Source: a virus. Taken from it: a stretch of DNA of 64,000 nucleotides. Shown here piece after piece: positions 35,288 through 44,019 of this stretch. The stretch is from IMG/VR virus record IMGVR_UViG_3300009082_000018, positions 1-64,000 of that record; one strand, written 5' to 3'. Numbering within the stretch: position 1 is the stretch's first letter; each line of letters starts with the position of its first letter. Position numbers and translations under genes: made by a program. The notes beneath the pieces are model-generated. The model ran no database searches. It saw only the letters and a list, made by a program, of their open reading frames with translations, and was not told the DNA's origin.

Positions 35288-36916
35288 GTGGCCACCAAGT
35301 GGATCAGAGAGCTTACCTCTGCGACAACCGGTACCAACACCGGCATCCCATTCGCTTTGAGGGCCATAGTAGGGTTCTTGGTTAATGCCCTCGGGTTCTC
35401 CCTTGATAGTTCTTCAGATCCCCCCACAACAGGAAGTGGCTCTTGGGCCAGTGCTGGCGGTGGAAACTGGACTCTCACTGCCACAGGTGGTGATTTCACT
35501 TCTTACGATGTTGGAGGACTCGTAACCATAGCTGGGTCTACTGCCCAAAACAACGGTTCATGGACTATAGTCTCAGTCGCCAGCAGAACAAGCTTGGTGT
35601 ACTACAATCCAACTGTTGGAGCTACCAACGGTTCCGGTACATGGACCAGCACAGGGACAGGCACTTGGACAAGCTACAATCCAGGTGCTGGTTCGAATGG
35701 GGCGTTCTCTGGGACTGACAAGAACTTTGTGGATTCAACAGCCGGTGCCTTTCTGGCTGGTCATGTTGGGTACTGGATTCTCATAGATGGTGCCAACGCC
35801 GGATGGTACAAGATCACAGGCTATGTTGATGCCAACACTGTGACCATCGATTACAGATCTGGCGCTACGGAATACCCACCAAGTGATTCTGGGATAACTT
35901 GGCATTTGCTTCAAGATGGCTACTTCATCCCGACACGTTCCGGGGCATATGCTCAGCTTACTACTCCCCATGCAAATGGATGGGCTATTGAGTTCAAGTA
36001 CACCAACTTTGCTTTCCATCAGGTCAGTATTCGTGTGGCCACAGATGGCAATTGGGCTGGTAGCAAGATTCTCGGTCCTGTGTACTTCGGCTGTGCTGAT
36101 AGCAAAACCAATTGGTTCTATCTAGCAGCCGAAGACGATGGGTCTGCTCTACATGTTATGACTCATCAAGCAACTGACAATCGATATAATGGAGCTTTTG
36201 TCTGCAACATTACCCCCTACGACACTGGTCACACGAGTGACGAGAAAGTTAGTTTGTGGGGAAATAGCGGATCATCAATAACTGATGCCGACAACGGGAA
36301 TCTCAACCACAACTACGACAGCAAGCGAGTAGGAAATGGTTACTGGTGGAAGGAGTGGGCGCAAGCTGTCAGATCTGTCTACATGGTTGCCTCCACCTAC
36401 GCTGGGTACGCCAATGGGCTGGAGAAGTGGTCCTCTCGCGAGAAGAATCGGCGACTGAGTGGTAGCGGATCTGGTACGGGAGACAGTTTCTCGAAGACTG
36501 GATCAACAATCACTTTGACAGACGCTGGGGCTGCCTGGGTTGTCAGCGATGTCGGGAAGACAATCAAGATCAGCGGGGCAACTACGTCTGGGAATAACGG
36601 GCTCTTTGTGATCACGTCTAGAATCAGCGGCACACAGATCACCTACGAGAATGCTAGTGGGGCTACAGAGGCGTTTGCTGGTACGTGGGCCATTGCTGAT
36701 TTCCAAGATGTGTTGGTTGGAACCACGGTTGTTCGCGATGAGAACAACACGACGGCTGAGTATGAGCTGGTTGGGCGTCTGCAAGGACATTACGGAGTGA
36801 GGGCATCGATCGGTAACAAGACAGCCTTCAGCGATTCAGCCCCTCATGCCTTGGACAAGTTCCACATGGCTGACGGTTTCGCCTTTGATTGGCCTGGCGT
36901 AACCCCACAACACTAA
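35288..36916 (+). CDS. Tail fibre-like protein, paralogue 4, three beta modules
   Basis: A GAGAGGG upstream supports the GTG start at 35288. The 542-residue protein contains three DVGxx(L/I)xI modules: near residue 75 (DFTSYDVGGLVTIAGSTAQNNGSWTI), near 155 (GAFLAGHVGYWILIDGANAGWYKI) and near 405 (SKTGSTITLTDAGAAWVVSDVGKTIKISGATTSGNNGLFVI). The third is nearly the same as the inserted module of paralogue 2. It ends FDWPGVTPQH, close to the end of paralogue 3. It is likely a surface-exposed fibre or adhesin. Confidence 0.6.
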   Translation: MATKWIRELTSATTGTNTGIPFALRAIVGFLVNALGFSLDSSSDPPTTGSGSWASAGGGNWTLTATGGDFTSYDVGGLVTIAGSTAQNNGSWTIVSVASRTSLVYYNPTVGATNGSGTWTSTGTGTWTSYNPGAGSNGAFSGTDKNFVDSTAGAFLAGHVGYWILIDGANAGWYKITGYVDANTVTIDYRSGATEYPPSDSGITWHLLQDGYFIPTRSGAYAQLTTPHANGWAIEFKYTNFAFHQVSIRVATDGNWAGSKILGPVYFGCADSKTNWFYLAAEDDGSALHVMTHQATDNRYNGAFVCNITPYDTGHTSDEKVSLWGNSGSSITDADNGNLNHNYDSKRVGNGYWWKEWAQAVRSVYMVASTYAGYANGLEKWSSREKNRRLSGSGSGTGDSFSKTGSTITLTDAGAAWVVSDVGKTIKISGATTSGNNGLFVITSRISGTQITYENASGATEAFAGTWAIADFQDVLVGTTVVRDENNTTAEYELVGRLQGHYGVRASIGNKTAFSDSAPHALDKFHMADGFAFDWPGVTPQH

Positions 36917-36921
36917 ACACA

Positions 36922-38064
36922 ATGGCTATCACTATTGACATTCAACTTGAGGTCCGTAACCAACCTGTCCATGAGGCATTCAACAACACGTGGGTGGTTG
37001 TAGATCAGCATCCCATTGATGTCGATCTGGTCCGTAACCAACCTGTTCACGAAGCCTACAACAACCCGTGGGTGGTTGTAGATCAGCATCCCATTGATGT
37101 CGATCTGGTTCGTAATCAACCTGTCCATGCGTGGGCTGTAGCAGCAGAGATAGAGCCCGAAATAGGCTCTGAGCCTGAGCCTTCGTCGGATCCGTATGTT
37201 GTTGAAAATCTGCTCAATCCAGCTCCGGGGGCTGTGGATGTTGGTGTCGCCGGCCCCTATTTGTTAGTGGTCGGTGATGCGATCTCCACAATGGAAGTTC
37301 CTACAATCGAAATTGGGAGGGTACCAACTACAGCTCCAGATCCTATCATCGGCATTGATCCTGACAAGACTGCAATCTCAGTGAGCATCAATGGAGGATC
37401 ACCAGTTGATATATTCTCTGGAGGTATCCCACACGCCGGTTGGTCAGTAGTTTCTGCTGTCAATGACTATGCTGGAGTGAATCGCGGCATACAGGGTGTA
37501 GGAAGGAACTACACCCTAACTCCAGGAGTCTCTCTTCCGGGTAATGCTCTGGTTGAGATGCTTGTTGAGCTTGTCGATTACGGAAACAACTACTCATACT
37601 ATGTTTGGACGTTCCGCACTGAGGCCCCGAGTATAGCAAAGATCAAAGAGATCTTTGTTATTTCGGAAGATCTTCTGCAAATCGAATTCACCCAAGATCT
37701 GGCTGTCATCGATAGCTACTTTGATCTCACCAGCTTCAGCATCACACCTTTGGGCGGGGCAGCAGATGTTTTCATCGAAGGAGTTCTGACTCCCATCGGG
37801 GCAAAGACGCCCTACCTATTCTTGAAGATCAAAGGTCTTCGATTCGGAAGCCAGTATCAATTCAATGTCTCCTTCCAAAAGCTTCACTCTTCAGATGGTA
37901 GCTGGGTCGCCCCTCAAAGTGGTGCATGGCTCATGCGACGGACCAAGGTCGATTCAATGAGAGCCAGCTTGGCCAGGTTCTACGATACGAGGTCTCGCGG
38001 CCTCATCCGAGGTCTCATTGAGGCCATCATGATCTCTGATGAGAAAATTGGTGGTGACTTCTAA
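36922..38064 (+). CDS. Fibre-associated protein with 26-residue tandem repeats
   Basis: The ATG at 36922 is taken as start; the frame is open upstream inside the previous gene. The 380-residue protein begins with 2.3 copies of a 26-residue unit (VRNQPVHEA(F/Y)NN(T/P)WVVVDQHPIDVDL), then an acidic linker, two Ig-like or fibronectin-like domains (about residues 85-240 and 240-340), and a C-terminal helix (ARFYDTRSRGLIRGLIEAIMISDEKIGGD). That end matches the end of the protein at 41170, so both may dock to the same virion part. Confidence 0.6.
   Translation: MAITIDIQLEVRNQPVHEAFNNTWVVVDQHPIDVDLVRNQPVHEAYNNPWVVVDQHPIDVDLVRNQPVHAWAVAAEIEPEIGSEPEPSSDPYVVENLLNPAPGAVDVGVAGPYLLVVGDAISTMEVPTIEIGRVPTTAPDPIIGIDPDKTAISVSINGGSPVDIFSGGIPHAGWSVVSAVNDYAGVNRGIQGVGRNYTLTPGVSLPGNALVEMLVELVDYGNNYSYYVWTFRTEAPSIAKIKEIFVISEDLLQIEFTQDLAVIDSYFDLTSFSITPLGGAADVFIEGVLTPIGAKTPYLFLKIKGLRFGSQYQFNVSFQKLHSSDGSWVAPQSGAWLMRRTKVDSMRASLARFYDTRSRGLIRGLIEAIMISDEKIGGDF
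36952..37131 (+). repeat. Tandem 78-bp repeats in fibre-associated gene
   Basis: Copies start at 36952, 37030 and 37108; the third is cut after about 24 bases. The first two copies differ at only a few bases, indicating recent duplication. They code for a 26-residue unit, so copy number changes keep the frame. Confidence 0.85.
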
Positions 38065-38104
38065 TGATCCTCACAGGAATCACTGAAGCATAGGAGTGTA
38101 GATC

Positions 38105-38791
38105 ATGGCTGTTCCTGCCGTAACCTGTGCAGCGAAGATTACCAAGCCTTGGAACGATGGCGATGGACTGACCAGTGCGTCTCTATCCGCGACCGCTACT
38201 GGTTCACCCACGAGCTGGACCTGGACGATTCTCTGGGTGCCGGTGGGGCTCGAGACGTTGTTGTCTGGCGCCCATGGTGATTTCACCGATGGAGTTGCCA
38301 CGACCGGACCGGGTGGGTCTTCGGCTGTGCTGCTGGCCGACATCCCGTCCGACATCGTCGGCGGCACGATCGTGATCCAGGCCGTGGCGACCAACGGCGA
38401 GGGTCCGAGCGTCCCGACCACCGACAAGAAGAACGGGCAACAGTGCGTGGTGATCGAGACCGAGCTTCTCGCGCTCCCGCTTCCCGGCGACAAGCAGTAC
38501 TCATGGGGCGAGGCGCAGCTTCGCGAGGTGCTGACCAAGCTCGAGACGGCGGCCAGTGAGGGCGGAGGAGGAGGAACCGACGAGCACGCGATCCACGACA
38601 ACGTGGACGATGAGATCGTTGCGATCACAGAGGAAGAATCGCCCGGGATGACCGATCTGCTCCTGCTTGAGAAGGCGACGGGAGAAAAGCGGCGGCTACA
38701 GATCATCAATCTGCCGATCCTGAAGCCGGTCAGCGTGACGGGCGGGTACACGGCGGACTACTGGGACTGTGCCTCGGTCAGCGTGGCATAG
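38105..38791 (+). CDS. Putative fibre/adhesin domain protein
   Basis: The 228-residue protein begins with an Ig-like domain (SLSATATGSPTSWTWTILWVPVG, then IVIQAVATNGEGPSV) and ends with the fibre-like phrase DEHAIHDNVDDEIVAITEEESPGMTDLLLLEKATGEKR, of the kind that repeats in phage tail fibre C-termini. The base composition of 38100-41140 is clearly more GC-rich than the neighbouring fibre genes (many GGCG and CGAC words), so this block may have a different origin. Confidence 0.55.
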   Translation: MAVPAVTCAAKITKPWNDGDGLTSASLSATATGSPTSWTWTILWVPVGLETLLSGAHGDFTDGVATTGPGGSSAVLLADIPSDIVGGTIVIQAVATNGEGPSVPTTDKKNGQQCVVIETELLALPLPGDKQYSWGEAQLREVLTKLETAASEGGGGGTDEHAIHDNVDDEIVAITEEESPGMTDLLLLEKATGEKRRLQIINLPILKPVSVTGGYTADYWDCASVSVA

Positions 38792-38801
38792 GAGCTTCGC
38801 C

Positions 38802-39809
38802 ATGTGGAAGATGATTGAGCAGGACACTATCACCTCCGACTGTTCTGGAGGAGTGCCGCCCAACGATCAGGGAGCACAGATCATGGCCAACCTGTTCTGG
38901 TGGCCAGCGATCCTGAAGATGTGCGTGGTGGTGAAGAACGCCACCGGCGGTGCGGACGACGGCAAGCTAGAGCTGTGGGCACGCAATCTGACCTCGTGGA
39001 CGAAGCTAGCGACCTCGCCCGACATCTTCGCCGGGCAACACCGAATCATGGCAGCCGTCGACGGCACGGACGGCGCGGTCGTTCTCGCAATTCATGACCT
39101 CGATGCCTCTGGGTATCGGTTCTCGAAGCTCGCCTGGAGTGACCCAAACTTCGTGTGGACCGAGCCCTATCCGGGTCTCGATGGCAGCTACTTCGGGACC
39201 GCCGGCGGGGAGGGGGGGCCTCCCATGATGTGCTCAGGCACCGACGGAGGCCGCCCGCGACTCTTCGGAAACTTCGACGACGGCCTCGGCGGTTACGCGT
39301 TCTCCTCGGCGGGGTTCGACCCCTCCGGGGGCACTGACGGGCTCGTGCTCCACCAACCTGCGCCAGCGTACATCCTGACTTACGGAATCGCTTACTTCGC
39401 TTTCGAACTCGATCCGGTGCGCGACGTGGTCGTGATCTTTGGCGGCGGGGGTGGTGATGGCCTCTACGCCAAGGTTTGGGAGAGCGCATCTCCCGCCGCG
39501 CCATTCGCAGAGGTCGAGTGGTCTGGCGCGGGCCCTTACGCGAGAAGTGGCGCTGCCATGTGCTATCACGCCGCACTCGGGAAGATGTTAATCTACGGAG
39601 GTTATGCGGGTGCGCAGAGCTACCGAGGTCGCGGTGCTTGGAGCTGGAATGGCACCCTGTGGACGAGGGAAGCAGGACTCGAGACCCAGTACAACGACCC
39701 AGTGCGCGGTGGCATTGCCAACAACCACTTCTTCCGAGACCGGACGCGCATGGCCTATGACCCGGTTCGCGGTGTTCCTGTGGTCTTCCGCGGCGTGCAG
39801 CTCGATTAG
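38802..39809 (+). CDS. Kelch/beta-propeller-like surface protein, copy A
   Basis: AGGAG seven bases before the ATG at 38802 decides the start; the earlier GTG lies inside the previous gene. The 335-residue protein has kelch-like blades: GGADDGKLELWAR, VVLAIHDLD, VVIFGGGGGDGLYAKVWE, MCYHAALGKMLIYGGYAGAQSYRGRGAWSWNG and MAYDPVRGVPVVFRG. The next gene is a tandem copy with the same blade order. Such propellers on virions often bind glycans or host proteins; that role is inferred. Confidence 0.6.
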   Translation: MWKMIEQDTITSDCSGGVPPNDQGAQIMANLFWWPAILKMCVVVKNATGGADDGKLELWARNLTSWTKLATSPDIFAGQHRIMAAVDGTDGAVVLAIHDLDASGYRFSKLAWSDPNFVWTEPYPGLDGSYFGTAGGEGGPPMMCSGTDGGRPRLFGNFDDGLGGYAFSSAGFDPSGGTDGLVLHQPAPAYILTYGIAYFAFELDPVRDVVVIFGGGGGDGLYAKVWESASPAAPFAEVEWSGAGPYARSGAAMCYHAALGKMLIYGGYAGAQSYRGRGAWSWNGTLWTREAGLETQYNDPVRGGIANNHFFRDRTRMAYDPVRGVPVVFRGVQLD

Positions 39810-39817
39810 GAGACATC

Positions 39818-40831
39818 GTGGGCTACAAGTTAGTAGAACAGGACACCATCACCTCTGACTGTGTGGATGGTCTTCCTCCGCCAGGTGAGGGTCCGGGACA
39901 CATGGTCCACCTCAACATCTTCTACTGGCCAGGCCCCAACAAGGTGTGCTTCGTCACACGCAACATCACTACCGGATACCTCGAACTCTGGACACGGACG
40001 CCCGGCAGCCCTGCGTGGACGAAGGTGTCGGACTCGGGCGCGGAATGGAACACGACCTATGAGGTGCTGGCCTGCTACGACCCTACCGATGGCGGGGTGG
40101 TGCTGGCCTACCGCGTGAATGACATCGACAGCGACTGGCGCTGGGGCAAAATCGCCTACTCGGCTCCGAACTACACCTGGAGTGCTCGGTACCCGGGAAC
40201 GACTACCGATTGGCAGTTGCAGCCAGGACTGGACCTCGTACTGTGCCGAGGCACGACGACCAATCCACGACCGCTGGTGATCGGGTGGATTCGCACACCG
40301 CCCGCAGCGTTCGCGTGGCAGTCGGCCTCCTTCGACCCCACAGTCGCCGATGGTCTCGATTACCAGTGCGCCGCTAGTGCCTTGCCATGGACGGGCACAG
40401 ATGCGATCTATGGCAGAGCTGCACTGGACGAATCGCGGGACGTGATCGTATGGGTCACGAACCAGGATGGCACACCGGAGAATCAGGGCGTGTGGGAGGG
40501 CAGCGGACTATCAGGCGACGGCTTCACCAAGGTGTCTGACGGCGCCAATGGTTTCTCGCACCGCTTCGGACACAGCGTGTGTTATCACCCCGGGTTGCAG
40601 GGAGTGATTGCGTACGGCGGATTCGATGCCATGGGCACCGGAGAGCCCATGGGGCGTGGTGCCCATCTCTGGAATGGAACTCTGTGGGTTCCCAAGCTGG
40701 GAACCGAGGTGACGTACAGCGACCCCCTCGGTGGCGAGGCCAACAATCACTTCTTCCGCTTCTTCTCGAGTATGGTTTACGACCCGGTTCGCGAGGTGCT
40801 GGTGCTCTTTCGTGGCACGCAGAAGCCGTAG
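39818..40831 (+). CDS. Kelch/beta-propeller-like surface protein, copy B
   Basis: The gene starts at a GTG eight bases after copy A, with AGGAG upstream. Its 337 residues align with copy A from the first residues (VEQDTITSDC in B, IEQDTITSDC in A) to the last (MVYDPVREVLVLFRGTQ versus MAYDPVRGVPVVFRGVQ), with a similar loop pattern (NNHFFR in both). The two arose by tandem duplication and have since diverged over much of the length, which fits selection for different binding surfaces. Confidence 0.6.
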   Translation: MGYKLVEQDTITSDCVDGLPPPGEGPGHMVHLNIFYWPGPNKVCFVTRNITTGYLELWTRTPGSPAWTKVSDSGAEWNTTYEVLACYDPTDGGVVLAYRVNDIDSDWRWGKIAYSAPNYTWSARYPGTTTDWQLQPGLDLVLCRGTTTNPRPLVIGWIRTPPAAFAWQSASFDPTVADGLDYQCAASALPWTGTDAIYGRAALDESRDVIVWVTNQDGTPENQGVWEGSGLSGDGFTKVSDGANGFSHRFGHSVCYHPGLQGVIAYGGFDAMGTGEPMGRGAHLWNGTLWVPKLGTEVTYSDPLGGEANNHFFRFFSSMVYDPVREVLVLFRGTQKP

Positions 40832-40840
40832 GAGATAGGT

Positions 40841-41137
40841 ATGGCATGGATCCCGAATTCGACCCTGGAGTTTCTCGAGCTGCGGCTGCAACTGCCAGCG
40901 GCGGACGCCGACCATATCGGCTGCCAGGTGGCCGCCCGTCTTCCTCCTGATGTGGAGGAGGGCTTCTCTCTGGTCGTCTACCCAGATGGGAGCGACACGA
41001 TCAACGGGGAGACCACCTACGAGATTGAGCTGCCCGGAACCTCGATCACCGTGATCGTGGGCGAGGTTGGAAACTGGTGGGGCATCGCCAAGTTCGACAT
41101 GCCAGACCCGCCGTACGAGCCAGCACCCGAGTGGTGA
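40841..41137 (+). CDS. Small hypothetical virion protein
   Basis: The 98-residue protein (FLELRLQLPAADADHIGCQVAARLPPDVEEGFSLVVYPDG) is beta-rich and ends in a Pro-rich tail (PDPPYEPAPEW). AGGAG stands before the ATG. It is the last gene in the GC-richer block. No family is recognised; a small fibre cap or chaperone is possible. Confidence 0.5.
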   Translation: MAWIPNSTLEFLELRLQLPAADADHIGCQVAARLPPDVEEGFSLVVYPDGSDTINGETTYEIELPGTSITVIVGEVGNWWGIAKFDMPDPPYEPAPEW

Positions 41138-41169
41138 GTGATATCCCCCAGGGTGAATGGGAGTAGCAA

Positions 41170-41715
41170 ATGGATGAACCGATCTGCACCTACGGCGGCG
41201 GACAGTACGGAGAGCCTGATCCTACCTATGGGGAGTGTCTGGATGAGAGTGGACCCACACCTCCTTCTCCTACTATTCTAAGGATCCTCACGGTACAACT
41301 AATCGCTGACGATGAAGTAAGGATCAAATTCTCCATCCCGATGTCTCTTGACGGACTAACCAATGTGGCCAACTACGTTTTTGCGCCGGTAGTGCAGGTC
41401 AACGAGGTTTTAGTACCAACTGCTCTTGGCAGCATCAATTATGTTGATCTACATGTCACTGGGCTGGCAAGTGGTGTGCAGTACACTTTGTCGCTCAACA
41501 ATATCGTTGACGTCAACGAAAGTGGTGTGACAGCCGAGTTGGTCTTTACACCTGGCGACACTAAGTCGACAAAGCTGATGGGTGGTCTGCCACGTATGTA
41601 CACCTCCGATATCAAGTCTCTGATGCGGCATCTTTTGGTTGCTGTTGGCATCGAGGATGAAATCATAGGTGGTGGAGACCAGGTTTCCAGGACTATATTT
41701 TCCAGGACTAGGTGA
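41170..41715 (+). CDS. Fibre-associated protein sharing C-terminus with 36922 gene
   Basis: Of the 181 residues, the middle (ILRILTVQLIADDEVRIKFSIPMSLDGLTNVANYVFAP) is an Ig-like domain like that in the 36922 protein (IKEIFVISEDLLQIEFTQDLAVIDSYFDL), and the last 40 residues (LPRMYTSDIKSLMRHLLVAVGIEDEIIGGGD) are homologous to that protein's end. The two therefore bracket the GC-rich fibre block and may attach it to the same partner. Base composition returns to the surrounding average here. Confidence 0.6.
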   Translation: MDEPICTYGGGQYGEPDPTYGECLDESGPTPPSPTILRILTVQLIADDEVRIKFSIPMSLDGLTNVANYVFAPVVQVNEVLVPTALGSINYVDLHVTGLASGVQYTLSLNNIVDVNESGVTAELVFTPGDTKSTKLMGGLPRMYTSDIKSLMRHLLVAVGIEDEIIGGGDQVSRTIFSRTR

Positions 41716-41718
41716 CTG

Positions 41719-42162
41719 ATGGCCAATCAAGAAAAGAATGATCTCACTGAGGTCAAGCAAAAACTCAACAGTCTCCTGGAAGCGGTACAGAGCAAGAAAG
41801 AAGAAAGTCAAAAGAGCGGCACGTCGTGGGGTTGGGTCACAGCAGCCATCGCAGCTATCCTAGCCTTCGTTGGACTAGCCTTCGCGGCCTACGATGCCTG
41901 GAAGAAGGGCCGAGAGATCGCCAAGCTAAAACACGAAATGGACAAACAAGAGGAGTTGAAGATTCAAGCTGAGATCAATGCCAAGATCACAGCTGAGAGC
42001 GACGTGCAGAAGTCACAACGGATGGTCGCAGAGCAGCTAGCCAAGCAGATTGAGAAGACTAAGAAAGAGATCATAGCGCTCGAGAAGGAACGTCTATCTG
42101 TTCATAACAAGATCGACAAGGTCACCAGCTGGGCCGACATCGATAAGCTGATGGGTAAATGA
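41719..42162 (+). CDS. Membrane-anchored coiled-coil protein, i-spanin-like
   Basis: The 147-residue protein has one membrane segment at about residues 37-57 (WVTAAIAAILAFVGLAFAAYDAW) followed by a long charged coiled coil to residue 135. N-terminal anchor plus periplasmic coiled coil is the layout of Rz-type inner-membrane spanins, though the segment is preceded by 36 polar residues. The next gene, two bases on, also has a coiled coil and a membrane segment, so the two may act as a pair in lysis. This is a topology-based suggestion. Confidence 0.45.
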   Translation: MANQEKNDLTEVKQKLNSLLEAVQSKKEESQKSGTSWGWVTAAIAAILAFVGLAFAAYDAWKKGREIAKLKHEMDKQEELKIQAEINAKITAESDVQKSQRMVAEQLAKQIEKTKKEIIALEKERLSVHNKIDKVTSWADIDKLMGK

Positions 42163-42163
42163 C

Positions 42164-42625
42164 ATGCGCTACCTGATCGCAGTTCTGATCTCCATGTTGG
42201 TTGTTCCACCAACACTCAGCCTGGCCCATCCCCCGCTCTTCCGGCTGCCGGAGGGAAAGCGAGTCGAAGTCTCGGGAGAGACTCTGCAGGGCTACACGCT
42301 AGAGGAGATGAAGGTGCTCCTCAAGATGGACGCGGACCTGGAGAGCTTTTCGGAGCAGCTACCGAAGATCAAGTCCGCACTCGATGCAGCTGAGAAAGCT
42401 CTGAAGGCCAAGGACACCATGCTCGAGTCCAAGGACAAAGCGATCAGCCTGCTCACGCAAGACCGTAACCGAATCACGGAAAAGTGGACTCAGGAGAACA
42501 AATTACGGCATGAGTGTGAGAACAAACCCAAATTCGGAAGTTGGATTGCCTGGGGGCTGACGGCAGTCCTGGGTGCGACAACCGTAGCCTTGGGGATCAC
42601 TCTTGTGGTAAAAGAGACTCGTTGA
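42164..42625 (+). CDS. Signal-peptide coiled-coil protein with C-terminal anchor, spanin-like
   Basis: The 153-residue protein has a signal peptide (residues about 1-22, no lipobox Cys), a coiled coil at about residues 50-115 and a membrane segment at about residues 128-150 (WIAWGLTAVLGATTVALGITLVV). A protein exported at one end and anchored at the other resembles unimolecular spanins, but those carry a lipid-modified N-terminus, which is missing here. It may instead be a virion or injection protein. Confidence 0.45.
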   Translation: MRYLIAVLISMLVVPPTLSLAHPPLFRLPEGKRVEVSGETLQGYTLEEMKVLLKMDADLESFSEQLPKIKSALDAAEKALKAKDTMLESKDKAISLLTQDRNRITEKWTQENKLRHECENKPKFGSWIAWGLTAVLGATTVALGITLVVKETR

Positions 42626-42672
42626 CGCTGAGAAGATCAAGCGTCATAGGCCTTGGTCTGAAGGAAACACAC

Positions 42673-42882
42673 ATGAGAAGGTTCCACCTACTTAGGCTCG
42701 AAGATGAAACTGGCACTAGTGGCAAGGGGGTGGTCGCTGAGGGCGTCAAATTCACGGATGGTGTCGTAGCGGTGCGCTGGTTGTCACCAACTCCAACGAC
42801 CGTGATCCACGACAACATAGATTCGGTGACCAAGATCCACGGTCACAACGGAAAAACTCAGATCGTCTGGAGAGACGAGTAG
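42673..42882 (+). CDS. Small phage protein with HGHxG-type C-terminus
   Basis: The frame is open from 42541, but the ATG at 42673 fits a compact 69-residue protein: RLEDETGTSGKGVVAEGVKFTDGVVAVRWLSP followed by NIDSVTKIHGHNGKTQIVW. Small proteins with this GxVAEGV.F.DG.....W and HGHxGxT.I.W pattern are widespread in phages and plasmids; their function is unknown to me. It sits four bases before the metzincin gene. Confidence 0.65.
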   Translation: MRRFHLLRLEDETGTSGKGVVAEGVKFTDGVVAVRWLSPTPTTVIHDNIDSVTKIHGHNGKTQIVWRDE

Positions 42883-42885
42883 CCC

Positions 42886-43518
42886 ATGTGGGAATTCGTG
42901 AAAAGTGCGCCTTGGACCTGGGCAGTTGGTGCCTTGATCTTTGTTTCTGCAATCGTGGGTGTTGTCTGGGGTGTGGTGAGACACCACGATCGGGGCTTCA
43001 TGAAGCGTGGCACCAACACGCTTCAGTGGGGCAAATCTGACATCCCCTTAAAGATCAAATACACCCGACAGGTTCATAGCACCTATGTGGAGCTAGCAAA
43101 GCTCTGCACTGCTCAGCTCAACAATCGATTGGGCAAGCTTATCTTTGATCCTGTGCTTGACCGGTACGAAGACAGCGGAAACCTGACCAAGATCGACGTG
43201 CTTCTGGACAAGTTGGACATACCCTTCAGTGCAGTTGAGGCACCAGATGGATCGGTGAGGGTCGAGGACAACGTAGGTGGCCGCACCGACGTGTACGACA
43301 ACGCCGGCCGAATCGTGTTGGCCAAAGTCCTCATGCCTGATCCAGCCAAGGGCTGGGCCAACGGTACAATGCTTACACATCTGAGGCACGAGCTAGGCCA
43401 TGCACTTGGATTGGACCACGATGACAAGAAGGATTCTGTGATGCACCAGGTCTCAGAACAGCGGACCAAGGATTTCACAGCTTCTGATCTTGATAGGCTG
43501 AAAAAAACGTACTTGTAG
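42886..43518 (+). CDS. Membrane-anchored metzincin (matrixin-like) zinc protease
   Basis: The 210-residue protein has a membrane segment at about residues 12-32 and, at residues 168-178, the full metzincin zinc site HELGHALGLDH with a Met-turn (SVMHQ, Met186) close behind. His168, His172 and His178 would bind zinc and Glu169 would act as base. The short spacing between zinc motif and Met-turn is typical of matrixins. An anchored protease in a phage lysis region may cut a host surface protein or process virion proteins. The target is unknown. Confidence 0.75.
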   Translation: MWEFVKSAPWTWAVGALIFVSAIVGVVWGVVRHHDRGFMKRGTNTLQWGKSDIPLKIKYTRQVHSTYVELAKLCTAQLNNRLGKLIFDPVLDRYEDSGNLTKIDVLLDKLDIPFSAVEAPDGSVRVEDNVGGRTDVYDNAGRIVLAKVLMPDPAKGWANGTMLTHLRHELGHALGLDHDDKKDSVMHQVSEQRTKDFTASDLDRLKKTYL

Positions 43519-43540
43519 CTTCTTCTACGCGGAGTTGATG

Positions 43541-43993
43541 ATGGACCAACGGCCTGGCGGCTCGATCCTTTTTCTAATCTTCTGCGAGCACACAGTCTTC
43601 TTCAAACTGGACTCGATCTTCCCTGAGTGCTACCTACATCGGGATCAGATGCCACGTACTGATCCTTTGATGTGTTTGTACTCGAACTGCCCAGGGAACA
43701 AGAACTGCATGGAGACTCTAGCCAAGCGGATCTTCGTTCTATTCCATGAGGTCATTACCCAGGCTGATCTGATTGTCCTCTACTACCGCAAGCAGACCTC
43801 AGATAGCCTTGGCGCCGGACTCTTTTGGAAGGACATGCGGGAGCCCAGGTACATCACCATGAATCCGTCTGCTTGGGACCTCATCAAAACCCGTGGTCTG
43901 GTCTTCCAATTCACACCGGGACCCTACTTTTTCCTTACTGGTTCTGCACCGCCCCCGAAAGAGGAGACCGAGAGCGAAAAAAGTGCTCTCTAG
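43541..43993 (+). CDS. Hypothetical protein, Cys-containing
   Basis: GGAG at 43531 fits a start at the ATG at 43541 (another ATG three bases earlier is possible). The 150-residue protein (ILFLIFCEHTVFFKLDSIFPECYLHRDQMPRTDP, then LYSNCPGNKNCMETLAKRIFVLFHEVI) has several Cys and His residues and a hydrophobic first strand, ending with a charged tail. No family is recognised. It may be an intracellular early protein; the genes from here to 46353 are of DNA metabolism type. Confidence 0.5.
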   Translation: MDQRPGGSILFLIFCEHTVFFKLDSIFPECYLHRDQMPRTDPLMCLYSNCPGNKNCMETLAKRIFVLFHEVITQADLIVLYYRKQTSDSLGAGLFWKDMREPRYITMNPSAWDLIKTRGLVFQFTPGPYFFLTGSAPPPKEETESEKSAL

Positions 43994-44019
43994 GACCCTC
44001 GAGAACTGTATAAAGGTAT

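Noticed and set aside
39046-39816. 256-codon Arg-rich minus-strand frame in the GC-rich kelch block
   Set aside because: Arg-rich antisense frames are expected in GC-rich genes; no start signal or domain.
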